A stretch of DNA of 64,000 nucleotides from an uncultured Bryobacterales bacterium (GCA_958295955.1 OY282420.1:3920435-3984434); one strand, 5' to 3'; positions 27,289 through 36,782 are shown, counted from the first letter of the stretch. Program-made: numbers and translations. The notes: generated by a model not told the origin, from the letters alone.

Positions 27289-28509
27289 CTAGAAAGTGTG
27301 CCCGTCGTTCAGCACCATACGGAACGGTTCTTTCGTCAGCGATGCCGCTACGCCGTCGATCGTGAGCTTGCTGCCCGTCCTGACGCCGGTGCGCCGGCGG
27401 TTTTCGAGATTGAGCACAACTTCGGTCGCGGCCCCCGGCTTGCTCGTCAGGTTGATCGTCGCGGGCCGCTCCGGCGGCGACCCGGAGACGACGTAGAGGT
27501 TCATCTTCGGCGTCAGCTTGCCTCTGAGGTCGCCCCAGATAGCATCGCCGCCGGCGCCGGTCAACGCCGCTTTGAGATCGATGTACTTGTAGAGCAGCGG
27601 GTCTTCCGCGCGGGCCTTTTGCTCGGCCTCGAACGCCAATTCGGCCTTCGACTTGAAGTTGAGCTCTTCGGTCGGGAACGCGGAAGCCTTGGCCATGGCT
27701 TCGAGACGCGGCCAGTATTCGTTCAATCCCGTCTCGCCCGCATATCCATCGAGCAAGTTCTTCACATAGTCCGCGATCTGCCGGCGGCCATCGGCCGGCA
27801 TCGCATTCGGGCCGTCATATACCGCCGCGCGGGTGAAGGCGAACATCGCCAGGTCGTTTTTCTTCACGTCTTTCTGTTTGAGAACCACGTCGCCCAGCCA
27901 GTAGGAAACCTGCGCCTGCGTGGAATCGGTTTGCAGCGACCGCGTGAAGGACTCTTCGGCCGCCAAATAGTCTTTTTTCTGCATGGCGGCCCAGCCGCTC
28001 GTCTTGTGCGCCAGCGCTTCGGCCTGCTTGCGGGCGTTGTCCCACGCCTCCTGCGGGACGTTGTCGGGCTTGGCCGCAAACCGTTTGTCCATCCCCGTGA
28101 GCATATCCTTCGAAGCCTTGGCGGCGGTGTCGAGCGTGGCGGCGTCGGACTTGCCGAGGTAGGGGCTGAGCAGAGTGATGGCGTAATTGGCCGTAAAGTC
28201 TCCGGGAATCTTTTCGAGCAACTCCAGGGCCGTCGCCACGGCTTTCTCACTCTGGTTGGTCTTCTGGTAGCTGTCCAGATAGAACTGCGTGCGTTCGACG
28301 TGATAATCGGTTTCAGGGTACTTCTCGGCCCATTCGTCCAGCAGCGCCAGTTTCTTGGTCGGGTCGGCTTCCGCATAGACCTTGGACAGCACGTCGTATT
28401 CGCCGCGGTCCTTGTATTTCTTTTCCGCCTGCGGATACGGGACGGCGACTGCGGCAACCATGACCAGCAGGCACATCGTAACGGCTAAGGGCGTAACTTT
28501 TTTCAACAT
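27289..28509 (-). CDS. Exported TPR-like helical repeat protein
   Basis: The 406-residue protein starts with a signal peptide (LAVTMCLLVMVAAVAVPYPQ) and continues with helical pairs of TPR type. The clearest is SGWAAMQKKDYLAAEESFTRSLQTD near 190, followed by a beta-rich C-terminal domain (about 335-406). TPRs serve as protein-binding scaffolds. The ATG at 28509 starts a normal signal peptide, whereas the longer frame does not. It is divergent from a sodium:solute symporter gene, 236 bases away; apart from that gene's -10 element the gap holds nothing seen. Confidence 0.68.
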   Translation of the reverse strand: MLKKVTPLAVTMCLLVMVAAVAVPYPQAEKKYKDRGEYDVLSKVYAEADPTKKLALLDEWAEKYPETDYHVERTQFYLDSYQKTNQSEKAVATALELLEKIPGDFTANYAITLLSPYLGKSDAATLDTAAKASKDMLTGMDKRFAAKPDNVPQEAWDNARKQAEALAHKTSGWAAMQKKDYLAAEESFTRSLQTDSTQAQVSYWLGDVVLKQKDVKKNDLAMFAFTRAAVYDGPNAMPADGRRQIADYVKNLLDGYAGETGLNEYWPRLEAMAKASAFPTEELNFKSKAELAFEAEQKARAEDPLLYKYIDLKAALTGAGGDAIWGDLRGKLTPKMNLYVVSGSPPERPATINLTSKPGAATEVVLNLENRRRTGVRTGSKLTIDGVAASLTKEPFRMVLNDGHTF

Positions 28510-28707
28510 ACTCTTTCGTCTCCCAAACTCTCGTGTCGATGGACTTTCCACCTATCATCGCACGGTTGAAGGCGGCAGGGGCTAACCGGCAAGTATATAA
28601 GCAAAGGCGCACGGAATGCAAGAGGCGCAAGAGTTCCGCGCCGGCGCTCCGCACGTTTGCGCCTTGCCGTTCATACTTTGCCGGATGGGCGGGCCGCGGC
28701 GCTCGTC

Positions 28708-28716
28708 TGCTACAAT
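28708..28716 (+). promoter_or_regulatory. Extended -10 promoter element for the second symporter gene
   Basis: TGCTACAAT, an extended -10 (TGn plus TACAAT, five of six matches), lies 29 bases before the TTG chosen as start, with GGAGG at 28730-28734 between them. It argues against the ATG at 28533, which would be upstream of the promoter. No good -35 was found, as expected for extended -10 promoters. Confidence 0.45.
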
Positions 28717-28745
28717 CCACGGGTTTCGCGGAGGTTGCTGATTTT

Positions 28746-30224
28746 TTGCCGGATCGTATCCTGGATCTCGCCATCGTCGCGGGATACCTCGTCGCCGTCA
28801 CCGTTTTCGGCTCCCGCTTCCGGCACTCGCAGAAATCGCTGAAGGACTACTTTCTGGGCGGACGGGACGCCCCCTGGTGGGCGATATCGCTGTCGATCGT
28901 CGCCGCCGAAACCAGCACCCTGACCATCATCGGCACTCCGGCGCTCGCGTTCGGCTCCGATCTCGGGTTTCTCCAACTCGTCTTCGGCTACCTGCTTGCG
29001 CGGATATTCATTTCGCTGGCGTTTATCCCCGCCTACAGGCGCGGCGAAATGTACACCGCCTACGAACTGATCCGGCGCAGATTCGGCGAGGGGCTGCGCC
29101 GCTTCACCGCCGGCACTTTTTTGATTACGCGGGCCTTGGCGGAGGGGGTCCGCGTGTTCGCGATCTCCATTGTGGTGTCCGTCGTGCTCGGCACCGGCGA
29201 CACCGCCTCGATCGTAATCATTACTCTGCTCACGCTGCTGTACACCTTTCACGGCGGCATGACCGCCGTTATCTGGACCGACGTCGCCCAAATGGCACTC
29301 TACGTTTCGGGGGCGCTGCTGAGTTTCTGGATGGCGCTCGAGAATATCCCCGGAGGATGGGAAACAGTCGCGCCGCTCGCTTCGGCTGCCGGCAAGTTCC
29401 GCATTTTTCATTTCGAAACCGGGTTCTCCGATCCGGGCTTCTTCAGCACGACTTATTCGTTTTGGGCAGGCGTCCTGGGCGGCTGCTTTCTGAGCACGGC
29501 GACGCACGGCACCGACCAATTGGTTGTCCAGCGCCTCCTTGCCGCGCGCACCGAGGCCGAGAGCAAGGCCGCGCTGCTGGCGAGTTGGGTCGTGGTTTTT
29601 TTGCAGTTTACGCTTTTCTTGCTGATCGGAATTCTGCTGTTCGTCTTCTATCAACAGAACGGTCTAGCGGCCCCGGAGCGGCTCGACCGGCTCTATCCCA
29701 GCTTCGTCTGGAATTTCCTGCCGCCCGTGGTTTCGGGCATCGTCATTGCCGCCATTCTTGCCGCCGCGATGTCGAACATCAGCGCCGCGCTGAACTCGTT
29801 GGCATCGACGACCGTCATGGATTTCTATATTCCATTGACCGGTCAAGACGGCAAAGCGCAAGAGAAACTCCTGGGCGTTTCCCGCATCGCGACCTTGTTC
29901 TGGGGCGCCGTTCTGCTCGGGATCGGGATCGTTGCGGGCCATATCAGTCAATCGGTTCTCGAAGACGGGTTGGCGATTGCTTCGGTGCCGTTGGGGGCGA
30001 TGCTGGGCGTTTTCAGTCTCGGCGTGTTTACCAAAAGCACGTCGCAAACGGCCGCCGGCGTGGGTATGGCCGCGGGCTTCGCCGCGATCGGATACGTTAC
30101 GTTCGCGACGTCCATTGCCTGGACCTGGTATGTGGTCATCGGCGCAACGGTTACTTACCTGGCGGGACTGCTGGCGTCGCGAATTGTCGATTCGGCGCCG
30201 CCGCGCGCCACGGCAACCGACTGA
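28746..30224 (+). CDS. Sodium:solute symporter family transporter
   Basis: A second SSS transporter, 492 residues with about 13 membrane segments. Family marks are YFLGGRDAPWWAISLSIVAAETS near the N-terminus and IVIAAILAAAMSNISAALNSL for the second sodium site. The sequence differs from the symporter at 15575, so the substrate probably differs too. The TTG start at 28746 has GGAGG 11 bases upstream and gives the usual short N-terminus before the first membrane segment. The upstream ATG at 28533 would add 71 residues without membrane-protein character. Confidence 0.85.
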   Translation: MPDRILDLAIVAGYLVAVTVFGSRFRHSQKSLKDYFLGGRDAPWWAISLSIVAAETSTLTIIGTPALAFGSDLGFLQLVFGYLLARIFISLAFIPAYRRGEMYTAYELIRRRFGEGLRRFTAGTFLITRALAEGVRVFAISIVVSVVLGTGDTASIVIITLLTLLYTFHGGMTAVIWTDVAQMALYVSGALLSFWMALENIPGGWETVAPLASAAGKFRIFHFETGFSDPGFFSTTYSFWAGVLGGCFLSTATHGTDQLVVQRLLAARTEAESKAALLASWVVVFLQFTLFLLIGILLFVFYQQNGLAAPERLDRLYPSFVWNFLPPVVSGIVIAAILAAAMSNISAALNSLASTTVMDFYIPLTGQDGKAQEKLLGVSRIATLFWGAVLLGIGIVAGHISQSVLEDGLAIASVPLGAMLGVFSLGVFTKSTSQTAAGVGMAAGFAAIGYVTFATSIAWTWYVVIGATVTYLAGLLASRIVDSAPPRATATD

Positions 30225-30291
30225 ATGCCCGCAGAAATTTTTCTCGGCGCCGCAGGAACTGCCGATTTTTTACATTTTGAAACCGGAATCC

Positions 30292-30321
30292 TTGATTCCG
30301 TTAATTGCTATTTGCTATAAA
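30292..30321 (+). promoter_or_regulatory. Sigma-70-type promoter for the 56-residue protein
   Basis: TTGATT (30292-30297) and TATAAA (30316-30321, five of six matches) are separated by 18 bases, and TGC directly precedes the -10 hexamer as an extended -10. The predicted transcript starts near 30328 and has about 140 bases of leader before the ATG at 30467, which is long for this window. Confidence 0.55.
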
Positions 30322-30466
30322 CTCAATCAGGAACAAAGAGTTCCGCCTGCATTTCGGTTGCGGAACGGTATCGGCTGCTTCTGCACGATTTATTCAAGGA
30401 TTGGCGGCGGGGCCGCAATACCCTGCAATCGGAAGCGGGTTTCACAATCAGGAGGTTGAAGTCAAG

Positions 30467-30637
30467 ATGGATGTCGATAAGATCATTGCGGATCTCCGTC
30501 ACGAACGCGAGCAAATCGAAGAGGCGATCGAAGTTCTGGAACGGCTGGCGCAAGGCAGAGGAAAACGCCGCGGCCGCCGGCCCGGTTGGATGAAGGAAGC
30601 CGAAGAGCGCCGCAAAACTCGGGAAAGCGAAGAGTAG
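30467..30637 (+). CDS. Small charged helical protein
   Basis: This 56-residue protein has a helical first half (KIIADLRHEREQIEEAIEVL) and a basic second half with GRGKRRGRRPGWM, then a mixed-charge helix. The basic loop might bind nucleic acid. I recall similar small proteins as common in acidobacterial genomes but without assigned function. AGGAGG at 30450-30455 supports the start at 30467 rather than the upstream ATG at 30305. It has its own strong-looking promoter. The following gene is convergent, 33 bases away. Confidence 0.68.
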   Translation: MDVDKIIADLRHEREQIEEAIEVLERLAQGRGKRRGRRPGWMKEAEERRKTRESEE

Positions 30638-30670
30638 TCGTCCTCCCTTGCGTGGGGGGCCTGCCAGGGT

Positions 30671-33031
30671 TCAATAAAGTAGGAAACGGCTGCGCCGCTC
30701 GCGGAACGTCTCGACTGCTTCGCCGGCCTGCTCCGGCTCGCGGCCGGCGGCGAGAGCGTCGATAACCCGTCGATTTCCGATCAGCTTTTCGGCTTCGTCG
30801 AGGTTTACTCTGTCCGGATACAGTTCGAGCAGAGCCGCTGCGATCGCCAATCCCAGCGCCGTCGGGCGTAGGGAATTACGATCGACGATCGAAAATTGCA
30901 CGCCACCGATTTTTTCCCCCGCAAAACGCGAAGCGGTCGGCGTCAGGCTCCGCGCGTAAATGCGTATTCCCGGAATTGCGCGTTTCCTCAAGGCGGCCGC
31001 CAAATCGGAACCGTCGATCCAATCGGCGCCGACGAATTGAAATGGGGTGTCCGTTCCCCGTCCGACGGAATAGTTCGCGAGTCCTTCCAACAGTGCGATG
31101 CCGGGATATAGGATCGCCTGGTCGAGGTTTCTGATGTTGGGCGACGGGTTTACCCAAGGCAGCCCCGTTTCATCGAACCAGAGGTCTCGGCGCCATCCTT
31201 CCATCGGCACGACCTTGAGATCGACGCCGATTTCCCGCTCCGCATTCAACATCCGCGCCAATTCGCCGACGGTCATGCCGTGCCGCACCGGCAGCGAATG
31301 GTAGCCGATGAAAGAGCGCAGATCGTCGTCCAACAGCGGGCCTTCGACCTGTGTCCCGCCGATGGGATTGGGTCTGTCCAGGACGAAAAACTCGATTCCG
31401 GCCGCGGCCGCGGCTTCCATCGCGTAGCCCATTGTCGTGATGTAGGTGTAGAATCTGGCGCCGATATCCTGGATATCGAAGACCAATGTATGCAGCCCTT
31501 GCAGCATTTCCGCCGTGGGGCGGCGGCGCTCTCCGCGGTAAAGGCTGATGACGGGCAGCCCGGTCGCGCCGTCCACGCCGTCGCCGATTACCGACTTGTC
31601 CAGCAGTCCCTCCAGCCCGTGCTCGGGCGTGAGGATCGACTGCAGGCGCACGCCGTCCGCAGCGGCGAGCAGGTCGATATTGCGGCGGCCCTCGCGGTCG
31701 ATTCCCGTTTGATTGGTGATTAGCCCGATAGTTTTTCCCTTGAGCCGCGCGAATTGCTCGGCCGCCAGCACATCGAGTCCGCTGCGAACGTTATGGGCAA
31801 CCGGGACGTCGCCGCCTTTTCCGCCCCATCGACGCCGGCGAAGAGCGCCGTCGTCGATGCCTGTGACCGCCGCCGCCGTGATCGTTGCAATCCGGCTGCG
31901 CAGACCGACAACCGAGGTTTTTCGCGTGGGATGAACGCGGTTGGTCAACAGCACGACAAACGAATCGCTGAAAGGGTCGAGCCACATCGAGGTCCCGGTG
32001 AATCCCGTATGGCCGTAGGAACCCTTGACGAAAAGATCGCCGCGCGGCGAGGCGTAGGGAGAAGCGATGTCCCAGCCGATGCCCCGGTCCTGCTTGCCGC
32101 CGGGGCTTTGCGGCGTGGTCATTTGCAGCACGCTGAGCGGGCTGAGTATGCGCGCGCCGTCGAGTTGCCCGCCGTTCAGCATCATGCGGGCGAAGCGGGC
32201 GAGGTCGTCCGCCGTCGAGAACATTCCGGCGTGGCCGGAGACCCCTCCCATGAACCGCGTCGTGGGGTCGTGGACGATTCCCCGCAGGATGGTTCCGTCT
32301 TCGAGGCGCTCTGTCGGAGCGATGCGCCAACGCCGGCTTGCGGCAGGCAGAAAGCCCGTGTCGACCATACGCAGGGGATTGAAAATACGTTCCCGCGCGA
32401 ACGCATCGAGACGCTTTCCGGAAACCTTGCGTACGATCTCGGCCAACAGAATGTAATTGATGTCGCTGTAGATAAAGCGCGATCCCGGCGGGGCAACCGG
32501 CTTCTCGGCGTAGGCGCGGGCGATGCCCGTCTCGTACCCGCTCCATTCGGGTTCGATGTCGAGATCCGGACGCAGGCCCGAGTAATGCGTCAAGAGATGC
32601 CGGACCGTAATCTGCGGCGATCCCCGGAAATCCGGCAGATACCGGGTCAGGCGGTCGTCGAGGCGCACCTTGCCCTCTTCGACCAGCATCATCACCGCGG
32701 GCGCCGTCGCCACGACCTTGGTCAACGAGGCGCAGTCGAAGATCGTGTCCGCGGTGATTTCCTCCCGGTCGGGGAAAAGGCTGCGCCGGCCGTACGCTTT
32801 GTGGTGGAGAATCCGCCCGCGGGACTCGACCACTACAACGGCCCCGGGAGCGGTCCCTTCCGCGACCGCCTGCTCGATGGCCGCGTCGAGATGCTCGGCG
32901 CCTTTCCAGGAACCGACGGCGGCCGGGCGAAACGCTGCCGTGCAGGCCGAAAGGGACAGCAGGAGGGCGAAGACCGGCTGTCGAACGCTTCTTTTTTTGG
33001 GGATCGCGTGTTTCCGGATCGTAGACGACAA
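30671..33031 (-). CDS. Fusion of serine-hydrolase (AmiE-like) and NamZ-like (DUF1343) domains
   Basis: A 786-residue exported lipoprotein-like protein. After a signal with a lipobox-like LSAC (C30), the first domain (about 40-400) is of the beta-lactamase / penicillin-binding type with SLTK (S102, K105), YSD (188-190) and HTG (341-343). The second domain (about 414-786) is DUF1343, the family of the exo-beta-N-acetylmuramidase NamZ, marked by GLITNQTGID and LTPEHGLEG. In Bacillus these are two neighbouring genes, amiE and namZ, that recycle peptidoglycan stem peptides and muramic acid. Here they form one polypeptide. The TTG start is inferred; no ATG gives a proper leader. Confidence 0.78.
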   Translation of the reverse strand: MSSTIRKHAIPKKRSVRQPVFALLLSLSACTAAFRPAAVGSWKGAEHLDAAIEQAVAEGTAPGAVVVVESRGRILHHKAYGRRSLFPDREEITADTIFDCASLTKVVATAPAVMMLVEEGKVRLDDRLTRYLPDFRGSPQITVRHLLTHYSGLRPDLDIEPEWSGYETGIARAYAEKPVAPPGSRFIYSDINYILLAEIVRKVSGKRLDAFARERIFNPLRMVDTGFLPAASRRWRIAPTERLEDGTILRGIVHDPTTRFMGGVSGHAGMFSTADDLARFARMMLNGGQLDGARILSPLSVLQMTTPQSPGGKQDRGIGWDIASPYASPRGDLFVKGSYGHTGFTGTSMWLDPFSDSFVVLLTNRVHPTRKTSVVGLRSRIATITAAAVTGIDDGALRRRRWGGKGGDVPVAHNVRSGLDVLAAEQFARLKGKTIGLITNQTGIDREGRRNIDLLAAADGVRLQSILTPEHGLEGLLDKSVIGDGVDGATGLPVISLYRGERRRPTAEMLQGLHTLVFDIQDIGARFYTYITTMGYAMEAAAAAGIEFFVLDRPNPIGGTQVEGPLLDDDLRSFIGYHSLPVRHGMTVGELARMLNAEREIGVDLKVVPMEGWRRDLWFDETGLPWVNPSPNIRNLDQAILYPGIALLEGLANYSVGRGTDTPFQFVGADWIDGSDLAAALRKRAIPGIRIYARSLTPTASRFAGEKIGGVQFSIVDRNSLRPTALGLAIAAALLELYPDRVNLDEAEKLIGNRRVIDALAAGREPEQAGEAVETFRERRSRFLLY

Positions 33032-33164
33032 ACCCTTGCAACCTCTTCGTGTGCCTATGATAGCCGCCCGGAGCGGTTTCCCCAGACCGTGAGGCGGCGC
33101 AACTGCTACAGTAACCCTGTGGCGGCGCGCAAGCGCCGGCACGGCACGACAAGGAAGATTCTCG

Positions 33165-33719
33165 ATGCCTGTAACCGCCCCCGAACCGCCCGCCGGCGCC
33201 CTCTTCCATGCCCTGCGCAACGCCGAGGTGGAGGACAAGTCAGCCTACGCCGCCGTGGAGGAAGTCCGCGACATGGCCGGCCATAACGTAGTCGTCGAGC
33301 TTGGCGCCCGCATCGACCATGTTGCAACCGAGCTCGGCGCCCGCATCGACCGCAGCGAAACCGAGCTCGGCGTCCGCATCGACCATGTTGCAACCGAGCT
33401 TGGCGCCCGCATCGACAGTACCAAAACCGAACTCGGCGCCCGCATCGACGCTTTGGCAGCGCGCAGCGAACGCAGCGACACCGAGCTCGGCGTCCGCATC
33501 GACCATGTTGCAACCGAGCTTGGCGCCCGCATCAACAGTACCGAAACCGAACTTGGCGCCCGCATCGACAGTACCAAAACCGAGCTCGGCACCCGCATCG
33601 ATACGCTGGCCTCCCGCATCGATACTCTCCAGAAAGTGCTCTGGCCGCTTGTCATCGCCGTATCCGTCGCGCTGCTCAGTGCGGTCGGCGGCGGACTGTT
33701 CGCGTTGCTTAAGAGTTAA
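33165..33719 (+). CDS. Coiled-coil protein with hendecad repeats and C-terminal membrane anchor
   Basis: A 184-residue protein. Residues 44-149 are nine copies of an 11-residue unit, TELGARID plus three variable residues, interrupted once by an extra seven residues (96-102). An 11-residue periodicity predicts a long, slightly right-handed coiled coil. One membrane segment (about 158-180) lies at the C-terminus, so the rod is probably cytoplasmic with a tail anchor. The layout recalls the DUF1640/CCDC90 group, but that is weak. AAGGAAG precedes the ATG. It is unknown whether repeat number varies. serS follows. Confidence 0.68.
   Translation: MPVTAPEPPAGALFHALRNAEVEDKSAYAAVEEVRDMAGHNVVVELGARIDHVATELGARIDRSETELGVRIDHVATELGARIDSTKTELGARIDALAARSERSDTELGVRIDHVATELGARINSTETELGARIDSTKTELGTRIDTLASRIDTLQKVLWPLVIAVSVALLSAVGGGLFALLKS
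33294..33611 (+). repeat. Tandem 33-base coding repeat
   Basis: The DNA for the coiled coil is a tandem repeat of 33 bases (core GAGCT[CT]GGCG[CT]CCGCATCGAC). A larger block of about 66 bases, starting at 33358 and again at 33478, is almost identical, showing recent block duplication. Identity at synonymous positions suggests slippage or unequal crossing-over rather than old divergence. Confidence 0.8.
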
Positions 33720-33813
33720 CCGTAGTACGGGGTATTTCTCCGGGACAAGACTCCCGCGTTAAATTAGTAGTTTCCTTTTGCTTACTGCTCAGCGGTTTTT
33801 CCCCTGAAAAGAA

Positions 33814-35106
33814 ATGCTCGATCCAGGCTGGCTGCGCCGAAATTTCGAAGAAGCGAAACTTCGCCTCAAGTACCGCATCGAGCCGAAAATCCTCGATGAA
33901 TTCCTCGATACCGACAACAACCGGCGCTCCGCGGTCACGGAAATCGAAGCGCTGAAGTCGCAGCGGAACCGATTGAGCGCGGAGGTCGCCCGGGCGAAGC
34001 GGACAGGACAAAACGCGACAGCCGCCATGGAGCGGTCGAAGGCGGTCGGCGCCCAAATCAAGCAGCGCGAGGACGCGGTCAAGAGCCTCGATGCGGAGTT
34101 GAGCGGCATTCTCAACGTCATCCCGAATATCCCTCACGAATCGACGCCGCCGGGCAAGGACGAGTCCGGCAACGTCGAAATCTCCAAATGGGGCGCGCCG
34201 CCCGATTTTACCTTCAAACCGAAGCCTCACTGGGACCTCGGAGTCGAGTTGGGAATCCTCGACTTCGAGCGGGCCGCCAAGATCGCCGGGGCGCGGTTTG
34301 CCGTTTACCGCGGCGCGGGCGCCAAGCTTGAGCGCAAGTTGATCGATTTCATGCTCGACGTCCATACGCAGGAACACGGCTACAGCGAAATCCTGCCGCC
34401 GTTCATCGTCAACTCGAACAGCCTCTACGGCACCGGACAGCTGCCGAAGTTCTCCGGCGACCTGTTCAAGCTCGAAGGCACGGACTATTGGCTGACGCCC
34501 ACCGCCGAGGTGCCGGTTACCAACCTGTTCGCCGGGGAAACCCTGAGCGCCGGCGAGCTTCCGATCAAGCTGACGGCGTTCACTCCCTCTTTCCGCAGCG
34601 AGGCCGGCTCCTACGGCCGCGATGTCCGCGGCATCATTCGCCAACATCAATTCCAAAAGGTCGAGTTGGTCAAGTTCGCCTTGCCGGAACAGAGCTACGA
34701 TGAGTTGGAAAGCCTGACCGCCGACGCCGAAGACATCTTGCGGCGTCTGCAGCTTCCTTACCGCAAGGTCGCGCTTTCGGCCGGCGATACTTCGTTCAGC
34801 TCCGCCAAGACCTACGATCTCGAGGTTTGGCTGCCCGGCCTCGGGCAATACAAGGAAATCTCGTCGTGCAGCAATTTCGAGGCATTCCAGGCCCGCCGCG
34901 CCGGGATTCGCTTTCGCGACCGGGCCGCCGGGAAGAGCAAAGCGCAGTTGGCGCATACCTTGAACGGCAGCGGCCTCGCCGTGGGCCGCACCTGGCTGGC
35001 AATTGTCGAGAACTACCAGCAGGCCGACGGTTCCGTAAGGGTTCCCGAGGCGTTGCAGCCGTACCTCGACGCCGAACGCATCGCTGCAGGCGGCCGGTTG
35101 GTCTGA
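33814..35106 (+). CDS. serS: Serine--tRNA ligase
   Basis: It charges tRNA-Ser with serine. The 430 residues have the N-terminal tRNA-binding coiled-coil arm (about 30-100) and the class II core. Motif 2 is [21 protein letters not shown] and motif 3 [16 protein letters not shown]. Length is normal. ATG 33814 gives the standard [11 protein letters not shown] opening. The 94 bases before it hold no clear promoter. The next gene is the ECF sigma factor in the same direction, 82 bases on. Confidence 0.96.
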   Translation: MLDPGWLRRNFEEAKLRLKYRIEPKILDEFLDTDNNRRSAVTEIEALKSQRNRLSAEVARAKRTGQNATAAMERSKAVGAQIKQREDAVKSLDAELSGILNVIPNIPHESTPPGKDESGNVEISKWGAPPDFTFKPKPHWDLGVELGILDFERAAKIAGARFAVYRGAGAKLERKLIDFMLDVHTQEHGYSEILPPFIVNSNSLYGTGQLPKFSGDLFKLEGTDYWLTPTAEVPVTNLFAGETLSAGELPIKLTAFTPSFRSEAGSYGRDVRGIIRQHQFQKVELVKFALPEQSYDELESLTADAEDILRRLQLPYRKVALSAGDTSFSSAKTYDLEVWLPGLGQYKEISSCSNFEAFQARRAGIRFRDRAAGKSKAQLAHTLNGSGLAVGRTWLAIVENYQQADGSVRVPEALQPYLDAERIAAGGRLV

Positions 35107-35188
35107 CCGGCGGCTCGCGCCGCCCGTTTCTCTTGCTAACGTTTTCGGCGGCCGCCTCGTCTAAATCGTCGGGAGGAAGCGAATCGAC

Positions 35189-35833
35189 GTGCAGCCGGCC
35201 CGAGCGGATTTGACAAGTCTGGAGAACAGCGGCGCGGAATGCGGCCGGGAGAACGCGCGGCCGGGAGAACGCGCGCTGATCGAAGCCGTGCAGCGGCGCG
35301 ACCACGAGGCGTTCGAGCAGCTTGTGCGGCTCTACGACAGAAGCGTCCTACGGCTCGCGATGAACATTTTGCGTTCCCCGGAAGATGCGCGGGACGCCTA
35401 TCAGGAAGCATTCCTAAAGGTTTACTGCAATATCGAGAACTTCCGCTTTCAATGCAGTTTCCACACTTGGCTTTACCGCATCGCAACCAATGTTTGCCTG
35501 GATCATATTCGGCGCCGCAGCGTGCGCAGGGAGCATGGGGTCGATGAGCGTGGGGAAAAGTACGTCGGCTCGCCGTTGCAGACCGCGGCGGATGCGCGCC
35601 CGGAGGGCTCTCCCGACCGCACGCTCAGGCAGCGGGAGATGTCCGCGCGGATCCGCAGCGCGATGGACCTGCTATCCGCCAAGGAGCGGCTGGTCTTCGA
35701 GTTGCGGCACCACGAAGGCATGAGATTGCGGGCTATCGGCGAGGCGCTTGCGATGAGCGAAGAGGCGGCCAAGAATTGCCTGTTCCGGGCGACCAGAAAA
35801 TTACGGGGGGCTTTGCAGGATGTCCGTTCGTAA
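35189..35833 (+). CDS. ECF-type RNA polymerase sigma factor
   Basis: A 214-residue sigma-70-family factor with region 2 (AFEQLVRLYDRSVLRLAMN and DAYQEAFLKVY) binding the -10, and region 4 (MDLLSAKERLVFELRH through MSEEAAKNCLFRA) binding the -35. The GTG start at 35189 is supported by GGGAGGA 11 bases before it. The anti-sigma-like gene overlaps its end by 14 bases, which predicts coupled synthesis and control by it. The four following genes encode envelope-type proteins, so the regulon is likely envelope-related. Confidence 0.9.
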   Translation: MQPARADLTSLENSGAECGRENARPGERALIEAVQRRDHEAFEQLVRLYDRSVLRLAMNILRSPEDARDAYQEAFLKVYCNIENFRFQCSFHTWLYRIATNVCLDHIRRRSVRREHGVDERGEKYVGSPLQTAADARPEGSPDRTLRQREMSARIRSAMDLLSAKERLVFELRHHEGMRLRAIGEALAMSEEAAKNCLFRATRKLRGALQDVRS

Positions 35834-36782
35834 AGACAGGCTGCCCATGGACAGCGAATCGGCGCGTCGGCGAATTCAGCTTTACCTGTACGACGAGCTC
35901 GGCGTTCAGGAGAGGTTGGAGATCGAACGCGCATGCGCGGAGGACCCCGACTACCGCGCGCTGTTCGAAGACGAAAAGTCGTTCTTGACGACTCTCGACC
36001 GGCGGGCGCCGGAGGCCGTTTCGGAGGCCTTGCTGGCCGCGTGCCGCCACGACCTGATGCAGTCGGTCCGGCAGAAGGAAATGGGCCGCGGACGCGCGCC
36101 CGCCGCTCGAGAGCCCGACGGTTGGCGGCGGCGATTGGCGGCGGGTCTGAGTTGGCGGCGCTTCGCCTGGCGTCCGTCCCTGGCGGCGGCATGCCTTGCA
36201 GCGGGCTTTCTGGTCGGGCGGTCGGACGTGTTGCGGCCGATGGACGCGGAACAAGTTTCGCCGGCGGGTTCGCCTGTCGGCCCGGCCGAAATTCAGTCGG
36301 TTCGGGCAGGCCCGGAGCCGGGTCGGGTCCAAATCGTTTTGGAGGAGCGCAAGGTCGTGTCGGGAGCGGTGGACAATCCCGCAATTCGCCGTCTGCTGCT
36401 GGATTCGGTTCGCGCAGCGCACTCGGGCGCGCGGTTGGCTTCGCTGGAAGCGCTGGTCGGCGAGGCCGGGCGCGGGGAAGTCCGCCGCGAACTGCTGCGG
36501 TCGATGCTCGAGGACGAGAACCCGGGGGTGCGGCTCCAGGCTCTGGACGCCGTTCGCCTGCGCAGCGGCGATCCGGATATCCAGCAAGCGCTTGTCCAGG
36601 CCGTGTTGCACGACCCGAATCCCGGCATGCGGGTGCAGGCGATTCAGCTTTTGACGGCCAAGCCCAGCCGCGAACTGGCCGGCGCTTTGCAGCACATCAT
36701 CGAGCAGGAACAGAACCCGTTCGTGCAGCAGCAGTGCGAGCGGGCGCTGCAATATCTCGGCGCTTCGGTGGAGCATCACTGA
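35820..36782 (+). CDS. Putative anti-sigma factor with HEAT repeats
   Basis: The 320-residue protein has an N-terminal helical segment (about 10-70, IQLYLYDELG) resembling anti-sigma domains but lacking the usual zinc HxxxCxxC. A membrane segment follows near 120-136 and then C-terminal HEAT repeats (about 185-310, for example GARLASLEALVGEAG and PGVRLQALDAVRL). This suggests cytoplasmic sigma binding with a periplasmic or extracytoplasmic HEAT sensor. ATG 35820 overlaps the sigma gene by 14 bases; an alternative ATG is at 35847. It overlaps the DUF4097 gene by one base (TGATG). Confidence 0.78.
   Translation: MSVRKDRLPMDSESARRRIQLYLYDELGVQERLEIERACAEDPDYRALFEDEKSFLTTLDRRAPEAVSEALLAACRHDLMQSVRQKEMGRGRAPAAREPDGWRRRLAAGLSWRRFAWRPSLAAACLAAGFLVGRSDVLRPMDAEQVSPAGSPVGPAEIQSVRAGPEPGRVQIVLEERKVVSGAVDNPAIRRLLLDSVRAAHSGARLASLEALVGEAGRGEVRRELLRSMLEDENPGVRLQALDAVRLRSGDPDIQQALVQAVLHDPNPGMRVQAIQLLTAKPSRELAGALQHIIEQEQNPFVQQQCERALQYLGASVEHH

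Noticed and set aside
28533..28745. ATG at 28533 as the symporter start
   Set aside because: It lies upstream of the extended -10 element and would add 71 residues without membrane-protein character.
30225..30291. A terminator after the second symporter gene
   Set aside because: CGGC and GCCG before six T residues make only a four-base stem, too weak to call.
33294..33611. Tandem repeat considered as a CRISPR array
   Set aside because: The 33-base repeats are contiguous with no unique spacers and encode a regular coiled coil.
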